This document shows, piece by piece, positions 36,028 through 47,090 of a stretch of 64,000 bases of DNA (the stretch's first letter is position 1; every line of letters starts with the position of its first letter). The position numbers and the translations under genes are program-made. The notes beneath the pieces were generated by a model, which was not told where the DNA came from, did no database searches, and saw nothing but the letters and a program-made list of their open reading frames with translations. The stretch spans positions 2,852,001-2,916,000 of the forward strand of contig BQMF02000001.1 of the NCBI GenBank assembly GCA_027922465.2, in the 5' to 3' direction. The DNA comes from Turritopsis dohrnii. Lineage: Eukaryota > Cnidaria > Hydrozoa > Anthoathecata > Oceaniidae.

Positions 36028-36308
36028 ATGGCTACCGAAGGAAGTACTAGTGTAATCTCTCTTTTATTAAACGATATCGAAGCAAACATAGACGTTGTAG
36101 TTGAACATGAAGTGGATTGGGGTAAAGATCTAACATCTCTCCCTTTGTTTACCATAAAGGAAATTGAACAACATCGCATGAAATGTGGAAAACAGGGTAT
36201 AGGTCTATGAAAACAGCAGACAGAGGAAGAAAGTTTCAAGAAGAGAGATATTTATCGAGTGATTCGATTTATACGAAAACCATTAGGAATGAAATTTTAG
36301 TCAAATAA
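36028..36308 (+). pseudogene. Possible second transposon gene (YqaJ/SWIM-type N-terminus), frameshifted
   Basis: Starts just inside the left inverted repeat. The first frame gives VDWGKDLTSLPLFTIKEIE, then EQHRMKCGKQG. After a one-base frame slip near 36205 it continues KTADRGRKFQEERYLSS and IYTKTIRNEILVK to a stop. The pattern GRKFxEERY recalls the N-terminus of YqaJ/SWIM proteins carried by some ISL2EU-type elements. That comparison is from memory. The gene is short and broken here. Confidence 0.4.
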
Positions 36309-36884
36309 CCATTCGGTTATTATTGTCAAGTTCAAATGGCAATGGGCTTAGCTCAAGTCTCATTTTCTTATTTTATAGTTTATACGTTCAAAGGCTTACT
36401 TATTGTAAAAACATATTTTGATGAACTTTATTTTAAAGAACTTATTAAGAAACTTAACAGTTTCTACAAAAACTTTTTACTAAAAGAATATATAAAGTGA
36501 AAAATATAATCAGGTAATACTACAAGGCACAATAATTCCATAAATTAGATGTGGGTGTTCTGGCATTCTTCAAAAAGTGTGCACTGCTTTACCTTGATTA
36601 AATTTTTCCAACACAAATAGAATATTATATATTTTATTTTAATGTAAACAAGAGCCAGATGGCGCAAAACGGTAGCAGCAATTGTACTTAAAGTTATGAA
36701 AAGTTACTACAAAGTTCTTTGAGGCTTGTGTTTTTTATATCTCACTGGTGGAAAACAGGCACATTTCAAAATTATTAGTTAGTGTAAAAAGGGTCTAATC
36801 ATAAACCACCAGAAATTAATTTATTAAAGACAAAAGAATTATACATGCGTGAGCTGTATATGATTTTTTATAAGAAAATTTTTT

Positions 36885-37580
36885 GTGAAGGCGGATTTCC
36901 ATTCGTACCATTTTCACGCGCGCACATGGAAATGAGATGGTGTGAAAATACGATCAATAATATTTCTATTATTTCCATTCCGTTGCTTTCCCACCAAAAT
37001 TGATAAACATGGCGAATGCTCAACAACTCCAGTTTTTGCTGCTTTTAAGAATGATGATTAAATACCGGCGTAAAATGAAAAGAAAGAGGCTGTGGGTGCG
37101 TCGAATATTTCAAGAAAGGGAACAGAAAAGCGATTTTAAAATTCTTATTAAGGATTTAACCTTTTCGATCACGAATATTTTTTCAAATCTTTCAGAATGA
37201 GCCCAACGACTTTTGAAATGTTACTTTGTTGATTTAGTAAAAACATTGGATCAGCACTGATATTTCCTGGGTTTTTCAGAGCTGCCAACAGCAAACTCAA
37301 GTTCACGTGTTGCTCTTGCGACGCCATGATGTTTTGAAAATGTTTCTGTACTTCGATTTGTGTTTACAGCTTTCTTGCATTCTGATTGGCCAAATTTTCA
37401 CGAGAGCATTTTTTTGATCAAAAAAGTAGGAACGCTTTCTACTTTTTTTCACGAGCGATCGCATGCAGCAGAATGATGTAATTGCTTGTTTTGACATACA
37501 CTGCGCATGCTCAAGTGGATTTTCTATCTCAAAAATACGCGCGCGCGTGGAAATGATTTGAGTGGAAATCCGGCTTGAGA
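36885..37580 (+). mobile_element. Truncated Harbinger element inside family D repeat
   Basis: Imperfect inverted ends of about 38 bp: AAGGCGGATTTCCATTCG...TCACGCGCGC and GCGCGCGTGG...GGAAATCCGGCTT. Comparison with the 50625-51428 copy shows that the flanks (TTATAAGAAAA / TGTGTAGAAAAAA) are contiguous there, so this is an insertion. Confidence 0.75.
37010..37245 (+). pseudogene. HARBI1-like transposase, N-terminal remnant
   Basis: ATG at 37009-37011 opens 63 codons: ANAQQLQFLLLLRMM then KRKRLWVRRIFQEREQKSDF, the R/W-rich start typical of Harbinger transposases (xxRWWVRPxxxxRxxxG). After a frame change EYFFKSFRMSPTTFEMLLC follows, the next conserved block. The DDE catalytic domain is absent. 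Confidence 0.65.
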
Positions 37581-39589
37581 CCATGTGTAGAAAAAACCAC
37601 GCGTTTCGAAAAAAATATAATGTTTTTAATTATAATTTCATGAAACCAAAAATGAATTCAAACAAATAACTGCCTTTTCGAACTAGATCTTTGAAAGTCT
37701 TACTACAGAAACAGTGTATAGTAGCTAACAAATGAGGAAATAAGAAACTGATAAGCTTTACTAACAAGAAAAGCAACATATCAAGTATTTTCAGTTAGCG
37801 TAATGAACTAAAAGTCCCTTTTCTATGTAGGCCTATTTGATAAGAATTCATTCTTTCATGGATTAAGCTACAAAAAATCAGATTATGTACTTTTAAAACA
37901 AAACGCAATCTACTTTTAAATGTTTAATATAGAAAAGCTTCCAAAATTCGAAGGCTGCGTTCCTTCATTAGAACTTACATTGCGTTATTGGTAGAGTCTC
38001 ACAGACTCTAAATCGCAGACTAATTGCCATTTCGGCCGGAGTAGTAGTAGTAGGAGGAGTAGGAGTCCACGGGTGTTTTAATACGGTATTCGCTTTCGCT
38101 GCTACCGTAATAATGATTTTTGTGTGTCAATCAGTTGCAACTTCGGTATCATTTTGTATGAGTGGCGACATAAGGTTACATAGTAGGCAAGAGACAGTCC
38201 ATAGTTGATTAATAGATCCATGTAATGATAAGGGTATCTCATTTCGTATTTGTTTGAACTTTTTAACTCGTTGTATTGCTCGCTCAACATGTATACGTAC
38301 TGAAGCTATAGTCTGACTTTGTGTTACTTCTTCTTCTGTAAATTGTTCACGTCCACGTAAAAATGATGGGATGTTGAGTTTTACATTCAGTGGTTTTAAT
38401 AAGTCTGTTATTGTAAATCCTCTGTCGGCCATTATGCTGTCATTTTCTTCCCATAACTGCTCATTGATTAATCCCGAACGATTTACTATTTCTTTATCAG
38501 AGATGGAACCCTCATATAATTGGCTAATAAAAGTTATAGCTCCTGAAGGTGCTATCCCTAACAAACCTTTATATGTGACATGACTTTTGTAGTGAGAATA
38601 CATATTACTTTGGGCAGACAAGGAAGAAGGTTTCTGGCAGAATAATTCTGTGCAATCGATTATACAGCGTGTGGTAGGATAGGTGTCTTTAAATGATTTT
38701 GGCATGGTTTCTTGAACTTGAGCTTTAGAAGGCCATATTGGTATTGATCCAAGTGTAAAATACAGCAGGTTAACCATGGTGATGATATATCTCGATGCAG
38801 TTGACTTGGAAATGCCGAAAAGCCAAGCAGTATGTCTCATACTGAAACCACCTTTAAGCCATGACAAAAACAAAAAAAGTTGATCTTTTGGTCCCAATTT
38901 CACTTTTGGTCCTTGTTTGTCCTGGTAAGGAGAAGTGATTACATTTGCTTTTAGTTTTGATTCGTAGAATTTTATGTTAGAGCAATTCTCATCTAAATCA
39001 AGCAACATATATAATTCTTCAAATGCATCTTTCTCCAATCCAGTTTCTGCTTTAAAAAGAGTAGAATCTTCAACAACATTTTCATATCTGTAGGAGTTCT
39101 TTTTTATTTCGCTTTTTAATTTTGTGCCTTCTTTTGAAAGAAATATATTTTGCGTTTGAAAATCAACAATTTGCTTTTTTAATTCGTAAATTTCCCTATC
39201 CCTTTCATCAGTATCTGAAGATGAATCTTCTGGGTTATCAAGTGGGCATGAAGCACTGGAATCATGTAATATGCGTTTTTTAGGTGATTTTCTTTTCGAA
39301 GGCTCAGCTTTTCTTTTGAACGAAAATATTGAAGGCACAGCTTCAGGATTCAATTTTTTTATACCTCTTCCAAGTGTCACTCTAATGTCTTTAGCTTCAA
39401 AGTGAAACTCGCAAACAACAGTACTGGCTTTTATCTCAAAATTATCCCCAGCACCTTTTCTCCTGTAGAGATTAATCGTACGTTTCCACAAGTTTCTTAT
39501 TTTATCATCCTTTGGAAATTTAAAAAAGCTAATTCCAGTTTTCTCCATATCTCGGTTATAAAATCTACTCTTGCATTCTGGAATGCAAC

Positions 39590-39700
39590 TAAACAAATGT
39601 CTTTCTTATTAGTTGTAATATTTATATACTAAAAGAATGTAGTTATCTAAACGAAAGAATACAAACATAACGTAATGTCATTAAACGCATAGTCTCTACA
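39590..39700 (-). repeat. 3' LTR of the Ty3/gypsy element
   Basis: 111 bp. Preceded, in element sense, by the polypurine tract. Confidence 0.95.
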
Positions 39701-39825
39701 TCTCCCCCCAGATTGCATGTGTCATGAAGGCGCATCAATCGACAGTCTATACAACAAGGCACGCGTGGTATTGCGTTCAGTTTTCAGTCTACTTTTGTAG
39801 GCCTGGGTTTGATTAGTCAATAGTT

Positions 39826-41280
39826 CTAACGAGGTTCTGTTCTAGGGACAAATTTGCCGGTCTCGGGCTCATAAATTTTGGCAGGTCGTCGGAGGCGAGT
39901 AGACCTGGACTGTGGCGATGAAGGCATCACCGTCGCCTTGTCCCCAGAAGAAGTAATAGGTGGTGACTGAGGAGGTGGTAGTACATCGGTAGGAGTCGGA
40001 GGTTGTTGGAGGCGAGTAAACTTGCACCGTGGCGTCAAAGGCATTACCGTCGCCTTGTCTCCAGTGGAACCAAGTGGTGTTGACTGAGGCTGTGGTGGCA
40101 CATCTGTAGTGGTCCCAGATAGAGCACGATCGTCATTGTCGTCGACGGGTGTACTGTCCATGGGAACAGTACGTTGATGCACCAAGGTGGGCTGGAGAGA
40201 GCTTGCGGGAGGTGATACTGGTTGGGTTGACTCAGATCCGTACAGCAAGTGTGGCTTGTAGCGTCTAAGGAATTGTCGGTTGCGTGTTGTAAGCCTCCCG
40301 GTGCCGTTAACCTTTACCACGTATTGGTCATGGTCTTTGACCTCAACAACTATCCCACTGCAATCCCAGCGAGTTGGGTAATTCCCAGTCTGGTTCTGTA
40401 TAAAGACTGTAGATCCAACAGGGAGGAGTGGTAGTGATCGAGTATGTTCATGCAGATCATCGAGTGATTTGACATATCTAGTCTTCAATGCCTGTTCCTT
40501 AAGACGCCATGCTTCTCTCCAGTGGCCCGCAAATTGCTCATTTCCAAATGTATCAACATCTTTACGAATAATAGGTAATGTGTCTCTCAATGGATGACCG
40601 AAGAGAATCTCAGCCGGCGACAACTGACACCCAGGGTCTGGGGTGTTACGTTGGATAAGTAGAGCTCGCACCATCTTGTCATTATCCAGGTTACCATGAT
40701 GGTCGACATTATCCATCAGAAGTCGCTTGGTTGCTTTCACTGCTAACTCTGCTCTACCGTTTAAAGAAGGGAGGTAGCTGGAGGATACGCGGTGCCGGAT
40801 ACCCCATCTTCTGAAGAAATCTTTGGTTCCATCAGCGCTGAATTCCGGGCCGCCATCGCTAGAAATTTCAACAGGAACACCAAATGTAGCAAATAGTTTC
40901 CGGAGAGTGCTGCATAAACCGGTGGAGCCAGAGTTGATGGAGCCTTGATGAATCTTTGTTTGTTCAGTCCAACCCGATAGTCGATCCGCAACAACGAGGT
41001 AATACCAATTCTTGAAGAAGAAGTAGTCGGCACAAACAGCCTCAAAGGGAGTTGTAGGAATCTGGGGCTCGTAAGGTGGTAAACGAGGTTGAGATGGGGC
41101 AATCCTGTTGCAGTGTGTACAAGCATTTCTTGTACGTTGGATACAGTGGGTAATTCCAGGCCAATACACTGAGCGTCTAGCTCGTCCATTCATAGCCGAG
41201 ACACCCTGATGAGCAGCGTGCAAAGATTCCAAGACTTCTCTCTGCAGACATTGAGGTACAACGATACGGTGTTTCATCAT
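39826..41280 (-). pseudogene. Gypsy integrase part
   Basis: HHCC zinc domain (LHAAHQGVSAM, CTHCNRIAP), DDE core (VCADYFFFKN, ISSDGGPEFSA, LPSLNGRAELAVKATKRLL) and a C-terminal GPY/F-like SH3 region (VGSTVFIQNQTGNYPTRWD), then a proline-rich tail of about 130 residues with two similar copies of a PPPQSxPxxSxGDKATVMP motif. Intact as read but separated in frame from the RT by the slip upstream. Confidence 0.85.
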
Positions 41281-42584
41281 GACGACACCATCAATGATGT
41301 GGAGATGTTGGCGCTGGTCCCAAATTGGTTGAGACGATCAGGCATGGCTGATTTGTCATCTGGTATCCCAAACTCGATCAGCTTCATAAGGTCAAGTAGG
41401 ATCTGATCATGTTGGGTTTGTTGCTTCACCAGATCCCATGTGATTCTTCTAATTTCCTCCGAACCGTTAGCAGCAATGAGGGTGAGATCGGTTTCCATGT
41501 CATCGTCATCGTCATCGGTGAGTCGTATGCAGCATAACGCAGATGATGCCTCGAGATAAGTGTGGGCAGGATGACGTGAAGTTGCATCAGAGAAATGGTT
41601 GTCTCTACCAGGGCGGTGTTCGATGTCGAATCTCCAGAGCAAAGTGCGTTGTTTTAGACGGAACAAGCGAGGGTTCGATATTTCGTCTAAGGTTCGATCT
41701 CCAAACAATTTAACAAGGGGCTTGTGATCCGTAATGACAAGCAGATTATCACAGCCTTGTGTGAAATAGCGTGTCTGTTCTAATGCCCAGGCAATTGCTA
41801 ACGCCTCGCCTTCCACCGGTGCATAACGTGATTCTGCAGGTTTAAGAAATCTGGAACCGGCAAGTGTGATCTTCCAGCCTCTATCACAGCACCCAGGTGA
41901 CATGCGGTTACAGCCACAATGTTTCTGCGAGAGGAAGAAACCTATACCGGTCTTCGACCAGTCTGGGCGCAAACAGGTGCGTCTATTGGGGTCGAAGATC
42001 TCAACACCGCTCTTGATGGCATTGATCACCTCCGCCTTGGACTTCTGAAAAGCTTCATCGTGGTGCTCGGTCCACAAGAATTTGGTTTTCGGGCTGAGTA
42101 ATTTCTTGAAAGGAGCCATGATCTTGGAGAGCTGATCATAATGGGATACTTGATGAACTAGACCAAACCAAGATCTGACATCTGTGAGTTTTGCTGGTGT
42201 AGGGAATTCTTTAATTGCAGAAAGAAATTTGCGGAGAGATTTGATTTCGGTGTCCGTAATCGTGAATCCTGCAAAGTCAACTGTCTTCTTGGAAAACTGG
42301 AATTTTTTCTTGTTAAGGATGATACCGTTATTACCAAGTAGCTCCAGAAAATCCAGCATTCTCCACCAATGCTCCTTGATATCCCTGTCCCACAGTAGTG
42401 TATCATCAACACATTTAGTCTTACGTTCAACATCTGTGATGATCTCATCGAAGCGTCGGGCATAACCATCGCCACTGGCGAGGAAGCTTTGAGGTGCCAT
42501 TCGATACCTGTACCTACCCCATGGCGTGATGAAAGTGGTGAAGTGACGGTCTTCTGGTCTGATAGGTACAGAGTGAAAGTCGTT
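41277..42584 (-). pseudogene. Gypsy RT C-terminal part and RNase H
   Basis: Continues in the same frame after the TAG. The RT catalytic box reads CVDDTLLW; NKKKFQFSKKTVDFAGF and the thumb follow. RNase H shows VEGEALAIAWALEQTRYFT and ITDHKPLVKLF, then HRPGRDNHFSDATSR. The frame closes at 41277 after a one-base slip in the linker before integrase. Confidence 0.85.
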
Positions 42585-44552
42585 CTACGCGTCTGTGACG
42601 GATTTCCAGGTTTGTGGTGGGATAGTCTTCGCTTGTTGGAATGGTGGTTTCACATGATGAGTCTCCCGGAGGCAATGTGTGTTGAGAGGGGAAAGGTCGA
42701 CTGTACGTCTCGGGGTGCCATCTGCTTTCCGTGCAAGTACCATACGGTGACACCATGCAGAGGGCTCTCCAATCGGCACCTTCTCCAACACTCCCAAGTG
42801 AACGTCGTTTTCAAGCTGTTCTTTAACAGAATCTTGCCAGTGAAGTGATACTGGAATTGGCGTGTGGACCGCTGAGGGGGTAGCATTAGGGTCAACATGA
42901 AGAGATATGGCCGGACCAGTCATTCCTGGTAGAGGTTGGTGTGTGCATTGATTGAACGTTGACGACGAAAACCTTTCCATAATCCATTCTTTCATTCTAC
43001 TGCTGTTCTCTGGTGAACACGCGAAAGGCAATGTATGTGGACGTGAGGTTGGTTTTGTTCGTTCTGGGCAACCACATGGAGCATATTTGACAGCATCAAC
43101 TGCAGCCGTTTCAGTAGCTGCACCGACACGTGGAAAGTCCATCGATATGACGTCAAGTTGAATAAGGGCCTCTCGGGATAGGTAGAATCTGTTGGTACAG
43201 TGACTGACATAGACCATAACAGCTGCTGTTCGTAAAGCTCCGGCTGCAGACTGTCCACTCAAACGGAGGAAGATCGCTCCTTCTACTGGGATTTTCTCTC
43301 GATTGGCTGCATAAATCGTGTGATTAACAGGAACCAGGTCATCCTTTGAGAAACCACAGCGAAGGAAGTCCTGTAGACCCCACAAACATGACTGGGCACC
43401 GGTGTCAGAGACAGCAGTAATGGTGAATGCCTTGATCGATGGTGGTCGTCTGTTTATCCTGATGTAATCCTCAGGCAAAACCTCAACGTTCAACTTCAAT
43501 GTTGGATGACTCATGGAGTCCTTCTTGCACCAACCATCTCTGTTATTAAATGAAAGGTGACTTGGTAGAGCCATCTTTTCAATGCTGCCGATGGCGATTG
43601 CACCATTTTCAGCGTTGCTAGATGGTCTTGACTGGGGGTGTTGTCTCTTCTTATCTAGCTTACCACTTGATTTGTTTAGTCTGACCCAGCACGGTAGACA
43701 AAGACTACGTTCCACATATCTCTTCTCTCTCCTACTCCAGGACATCTTATTCATCTCTGTCTGGCATTCCCGGCATGTCGTCTTGGGAAAAGGGGGATCA
43801 GATACATGCTTACTGGATTGTTGTTGTTTATGATATGATGAGATTGCTGCAGTGGTACTAGAATGCTTGGTTAGCGCATCTCTGGCCACCTCTTTAGATT
43901 CAAAGTAGGTGACCGTGTCCTCGGTGGACCGATCATCTAACTTGTGCCAACCCAGAACTTCTCGCTTAACTTCATCGTCAGCGATGCCAGCGATCATGAC
44001 ATCCTTGACAATCACGTCAGTAAAGTCAACTCTTTGAGTACATGTATGATTCGAACATTGAACTGCATATGCACAGGTTGCCGCCTTCCCTTTTATCCTG
44101 GAGTAGAATGAACGAGCATTCTCGCCATCACGTTGCTTCAAAGAGAGTAGGTCAGCTCTTCGAACACTGACCGCAACAGGTATAACGGCGAGTTTTTTGA
44201 TCAGAGCGAGCAAGGTGGCTTCTGATGTTGTAGCTATGTCAATACTACTTCCCCGCAGGATGTCATTTCCCAGTGTCTCGTCACAACATCCAAAGAGTTG
44301 TTGGGTGATTTCTGTTGTGGCAAGGGCCGTGCCTTGCTTGAAAATTTGCCATCGAGCATAGAAGGCATTCCATGCCTCTTCCGAGGATCCTCCAGAGATG
44401 ACAGGTCGATCAATTTTGGGGGCTCTTTGCTTTGAGGTGGCAGCCCCAGTGTGCACATTATTATGGACCATTAGTAGGGCAGCGGCAACAGCCGGATCGA
44501 CATCATCGGTTGCAAAAGGGCAACCATCAATTGGGCAATGAATAACTGGCAT
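42585..44552 (-). pseudogene. Gypsy Gag-protease-RT N-terminal part, ending at a nonsense codon
   Basis: The first ATG is at 44552. An N-terminal zinc-finger-like CPIDGCPF...H is followed by a retrotransposon gag helical region (AWNAFYARWQIFKQGT, LLSLKQRDGENARSFYSRIK). A CxxC...CxxC segment (CRECQTEM, CLPCW) may be the nucleocapsid zinc motif. Aspartic protease active site VSDTGAQSCLWG. The RT begins with LARKADGTPRRTVDLSPLN. Translation stops at TAG (42585-42587) early in the RT palm, just before the next conserved block. Confidence 0.85.
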
Positions 44553-44630
44553 CTTCAAAATACTCTTGGTCACCAGGATTGATATAACCACAAGTATAAT
44601 GATAACTGTGTAGACAAGAAGATAACCACA

Positions 44631-44741
44631 TAAACAAATGTCGTTCTTATTAGTTGTAATATTTATATACTAAAAGAATGTGGTTATCTAAACGAAAGAA
44701 TACAAACATAACGTAATGTCATTAAACGCATAGTCTCTACA
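44631..44741 (-). repeat. 5' LTR of the Ty3/gypsy element
   Basis: 111 bp. Followed in element sense by TGTGGTTATCTTCTTG, where a primer-binding site is expected. I cannot name the tRNA. Confidence 0.95.
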
Positions 44742-45063
44742 GCAACATTCGATGCCCTTTCCACCTTCACCAGCTTTTTGAGGTCTTAATCTGGATGAAC
44801 CAGAATATTGTTGCCTTCTATCTTTTTTATCTTCCATTTTTTAAAATAAAATTTGTTGCACTCACTAACACACATTTTACTCAAAATAATGTTTTTTTTT
44901 ATATTTTCATTCAGTGTTTCAACAAAGGTTTATCACTTTTCTTTACTAACTTTCTGAATAACCTGCTGTAATCTTTATTAATGTGATATTACAGCTGTTC
45001 TTCTGATTTATTTGATTTACTTCTACTTGAACGTTGTGTTTCCTTCGTTTGTTTACATTTTAA

Positions 45064-45113
45064 GTACATCCAACCTCGTTTTCATGTTACGGAAAATAAT
45101 CTCGGGAAAGGTG
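45064..45113 (-). repeat. Right terminal inverted repeat of THAP-DDE transposon
   Basis: GTACATCCAACCTCGTTTTC to CTCGGGAAAGGTG; two differences from the left repeat. Confidence 0.9.
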
Positions 45114-45119
45114 TATTAG

Positions 45120-46880
45120 ATGAAAAAATCTGTAAAGAAATCTTAGTGCAGTGGTTAAGGCGATTTTCCATCCATCGAATTTGAGCGATCGATCACATTT
45201 TTGTGATAGACTGGCATTGTTTGTAGGATGTCTGTACCCAAAAGCTTTCAACTATGTCGTGAATTTTTTACCAAAGATACTTTAAGTGTTGGTCTTACTA
45301 CATATATACATGCTTTATTCTTATAAGAACCTTTTTATAAAAACACAAGTGTCAGATTGAAACAAAGTGAACTACTTTAAGTGAGATTGCCGGTTCCTAT
45401 GAAAACCAATGTGCGCATGCTCGCGTCTCAAAACCATCCAACGATTCATTTTTACGAAGGTCATTTTCATCACATAATAAATAATGTCTGTCTACCCAAA
45501 ATATATATTAATAGTGTATGTTAAAATGAGGTTTGACCGATTTTCTCTTCTTTTTTGTAAACCTGTAAACAAATTTGATTGTTTTCTTCGGAGTTCTAAA
45601 AAGCATGTGTTATGTTGAATTACATTGTTTCCTTTGATTTTATGGGACAAAGGATAAGAAACTTGTCAAGAGTCAGCAAGAATAAAGATCATACATTTAT
45701 TATGACGAAATTGCCTTACACATTGATGTGGTTGTTGATATTCACTTGCTTAAGGGAAATTAGTCGCATTTAGGTGTAATAATTTTTAGCTGCAGCCCTG
45801 GAATATCACGACGTCAACATTCGACAATGCCGACGTATTTTCCGCCGTAGCACAACAGCATTTTGGTGCTGTCATGCCTTTCGTAGACACGTCGGCACTT
45901 GCGCCGACCAAATTTGTTTATGCTCAATAGTATGCCGACGCAAAATAAAAAATTATTTCTGATCAATGATTCGTAAAAAATTTAACTCGATTTTACTTCC
46001 ATCCTTTTCATTCGCATTGCACAACAATTTTCTTCATTTCATTTATTTCTTTTGTTAGAGAATATTTAATTCATTCGTTCCCACGTGCCGCATTGGTGCA
46101 CATGTAACAATGACGAAAAATGAAATATGATGAAACGTACCGTCGAACACTTCTTTGAGGTTCCTGGGCTGGCTATATCCATTGTAACTTCTCAGTCACT
46201 TTTTAGCTCTTTGATAAAAATTGTAAGAGAAACCTTTATCATTTTACCATGAACATCTTTATTTCATGATAAGTTGAAAATAAGTTCTTTTGTAGTGTTG
46301 AATCCAACACTGTTTAGTAAGGATATTTTTATCTGAGTAGTATGAGGTTGATGAGTTATACCATTGTAATTATTTAATGATACATTTTTCTTATGGTTAT
46401 CAATGCGTACAATAATTGATTAAGTTTCGCAACTTAGGGGAAACATGTAGTTGCATTTTTTTGCGAATCTTGTTTGAATGTTAGCTTGTTCGTCGCAATT
46501 TTTATATCATTAAATAGAAATTTTTCCAAGCTTCCCTAAAACATAAAATTTAGTCAATGAAAATAAATATTTTATAAACTATCAATGTTCAATGTTACGA
46601 TTGTTAGTTTCATAATCATAAGTTAAAAATACTTAACAATAGGTTCACTAAATTTTCTCTGAGTTGGGCTCAGCACAGCTTATAAACTAATATTCAGCTT
46701 ACAAAATGGACCTAAACGACATTTTTTTCGACTGACCTTGATTACGGCTATGACTTAAACTACAATAGTGCTTAGGATTGTGACGTGGTAGCATGACAAA
46801 TTATGGCAACAAATTTTAACAGGCATGGCCTCATTTTAAAGATTTTAGATGCTTTTAATTATTCCACCGTGAAATAGGAG
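45120..46880. other. Gene-free AT-rich stretch
   Basis: No coding sequence recognised. A short A-box-like GCAGTGGTTAAGGCGA at about 45152 has no matching tRNA fold. Confidence 0.5.
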
Positions 46881-46884
46881 GTTC

Positions 46885-47090
46885 GGAATTCCCGAGTAAC
46901 AAAACCGAGTTATCAAACCGAGTTACGCATTATGACGTCACAAACCGAGTTAGTAACTCCAAAATTCTTAAGTTTTGATTAAATTCTTCTCGAGTTATTA
47001 TCTCGGAAATTTTCGGAAATTTTATTCTCGTTGAACTTTTCCGAGTTATTAACTTGGAATTTTTAATTTGCCTTATGTTTGTTCACAAAA
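46885..47090 (-). repeat. Palindrome family B, copy 2 (inverted)
   Basis: CGCATTATGACGTCACAAAC followed by CGAGTTAGTAACTCC and CGAGTTATTAACTTGG is the reverse of the 3.5-kb arrangement. It faces copy 3 across about 850 bp, so the two may be the ends of one element. Confidence 0.75.

Larger units (their letters stand above)
36648..38110 (-). mobile_element. Microsatellite-bearing repeat family D, long inverted copy with Harbinger insert
   Basis: Same ends as the 24824 copy, reversed: AACAAGAGCCAGATGGCGCA at the left, GCTTTCGCTGCTACCGTAA at the right. The triplet run reads AGTAGTAGTAGTAGGAGGAG. It ends 16 bp before the transposase stop codon, so it lies in that gene's 3' region. Confidence 0.8.
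39590..44741 (-). mobile_element. Ty3/gypsy LTR retrotransposon, nearly complete, 5152 bp
   Basis: Two 111-bp LTRs (39590-39700 and 44631-44741) differ at two positions by eye. The target duplication GCAAC is perfect (39585-39589, 44742-44746). Read on the minus strand, the LTR begins TGTAGAGAC and ends TTTGTTTA. A purine tract GGGGGGAGA abuts the 3' LTR. One long gag-protease-RT-RNase H-integrase frame from about 44552 to 39826 is broken by an in-frame TAG at 42585-42587 and one frame slip near 41310. No envelope-like ORF and no chromodomain recognised. Confidence 0.95.
38127..44837 (-). pseudogene. THAP-domain DDE transposase, split by a Ty3/gypsy insertion
   Basis: Main part 38127-39589; start codon and first 32 codons at 44742-44837, on the far side of the retroelement. 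The two halves share the 5-bp target repeat GCAAC, and the reading frame is continuous across the empty site, giving about 517 codons. N-terminal THAP domain: C-x4-C-type start broken by the insertion, then FFKFPKDD, LWKRTI and the CEFHF zinc ligands with AVPSIF. A coiled-coil-like E/K-rich linker follows. Then KDQLFLFLSWLKGGFSMRHT and an HTH (FGISKSTASRYI), and the DDE region: IIDCTELFCQKP, ADRGFTI, and a late VRIHVERAIQRVK. The family binds DNA with THAP and cuts with the DDE nuclease. In its present state it cannot make a full protein. Confidence 0.85.
35961..45113 (-). mobile_element. THAP-DDE DNA transposon (ISL2EU/IS4EU-like), 9.15 kb with nested insertions
   Basis: A 50-bp terminal inverted repeat with two mismatches bounds it: 35961-36010 starts CACCTTTCCCGAGATTATTT, and 45064-45113 ends AAATAATCTCGGGAAAGGTG. 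TA lies directly outside both ends (35959-35960, 45114-45115). Contents: a small plus-strand ORF at the left, family D repeat 36648-38110 (with its own Harbinger insert), the minus-strand THAP-DDE transposase, and the Ty3/gypsy element 39590-44741 inside that gene. Without the insertions it would be about 2.5 kb. The superfamily name follows from the THAP + DDE_4-like transposase and is inference. Confidence 0.85.

Noticed and set aside
35989..36239. Minus-strand 106-codon ORF opposite the YqaJ-like fragment
   Set aside because: Mirror frame of the plus ORF. The plus strand carries the conserved-looking motif.
42489..42848. Plus-strand 119-codon ORF within the gypsy element
   Set aside because: Antisense shadow of the pol frame; no domain.
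45145..45200. tRNA-Ser-like A box (GCAGTGGTTAAGGCGA)
   Set aside because: No B box of the form GGTTCGAATCC at the right distance and no cloverleaf pairing. At best a tRNA-derived SINE scrap.
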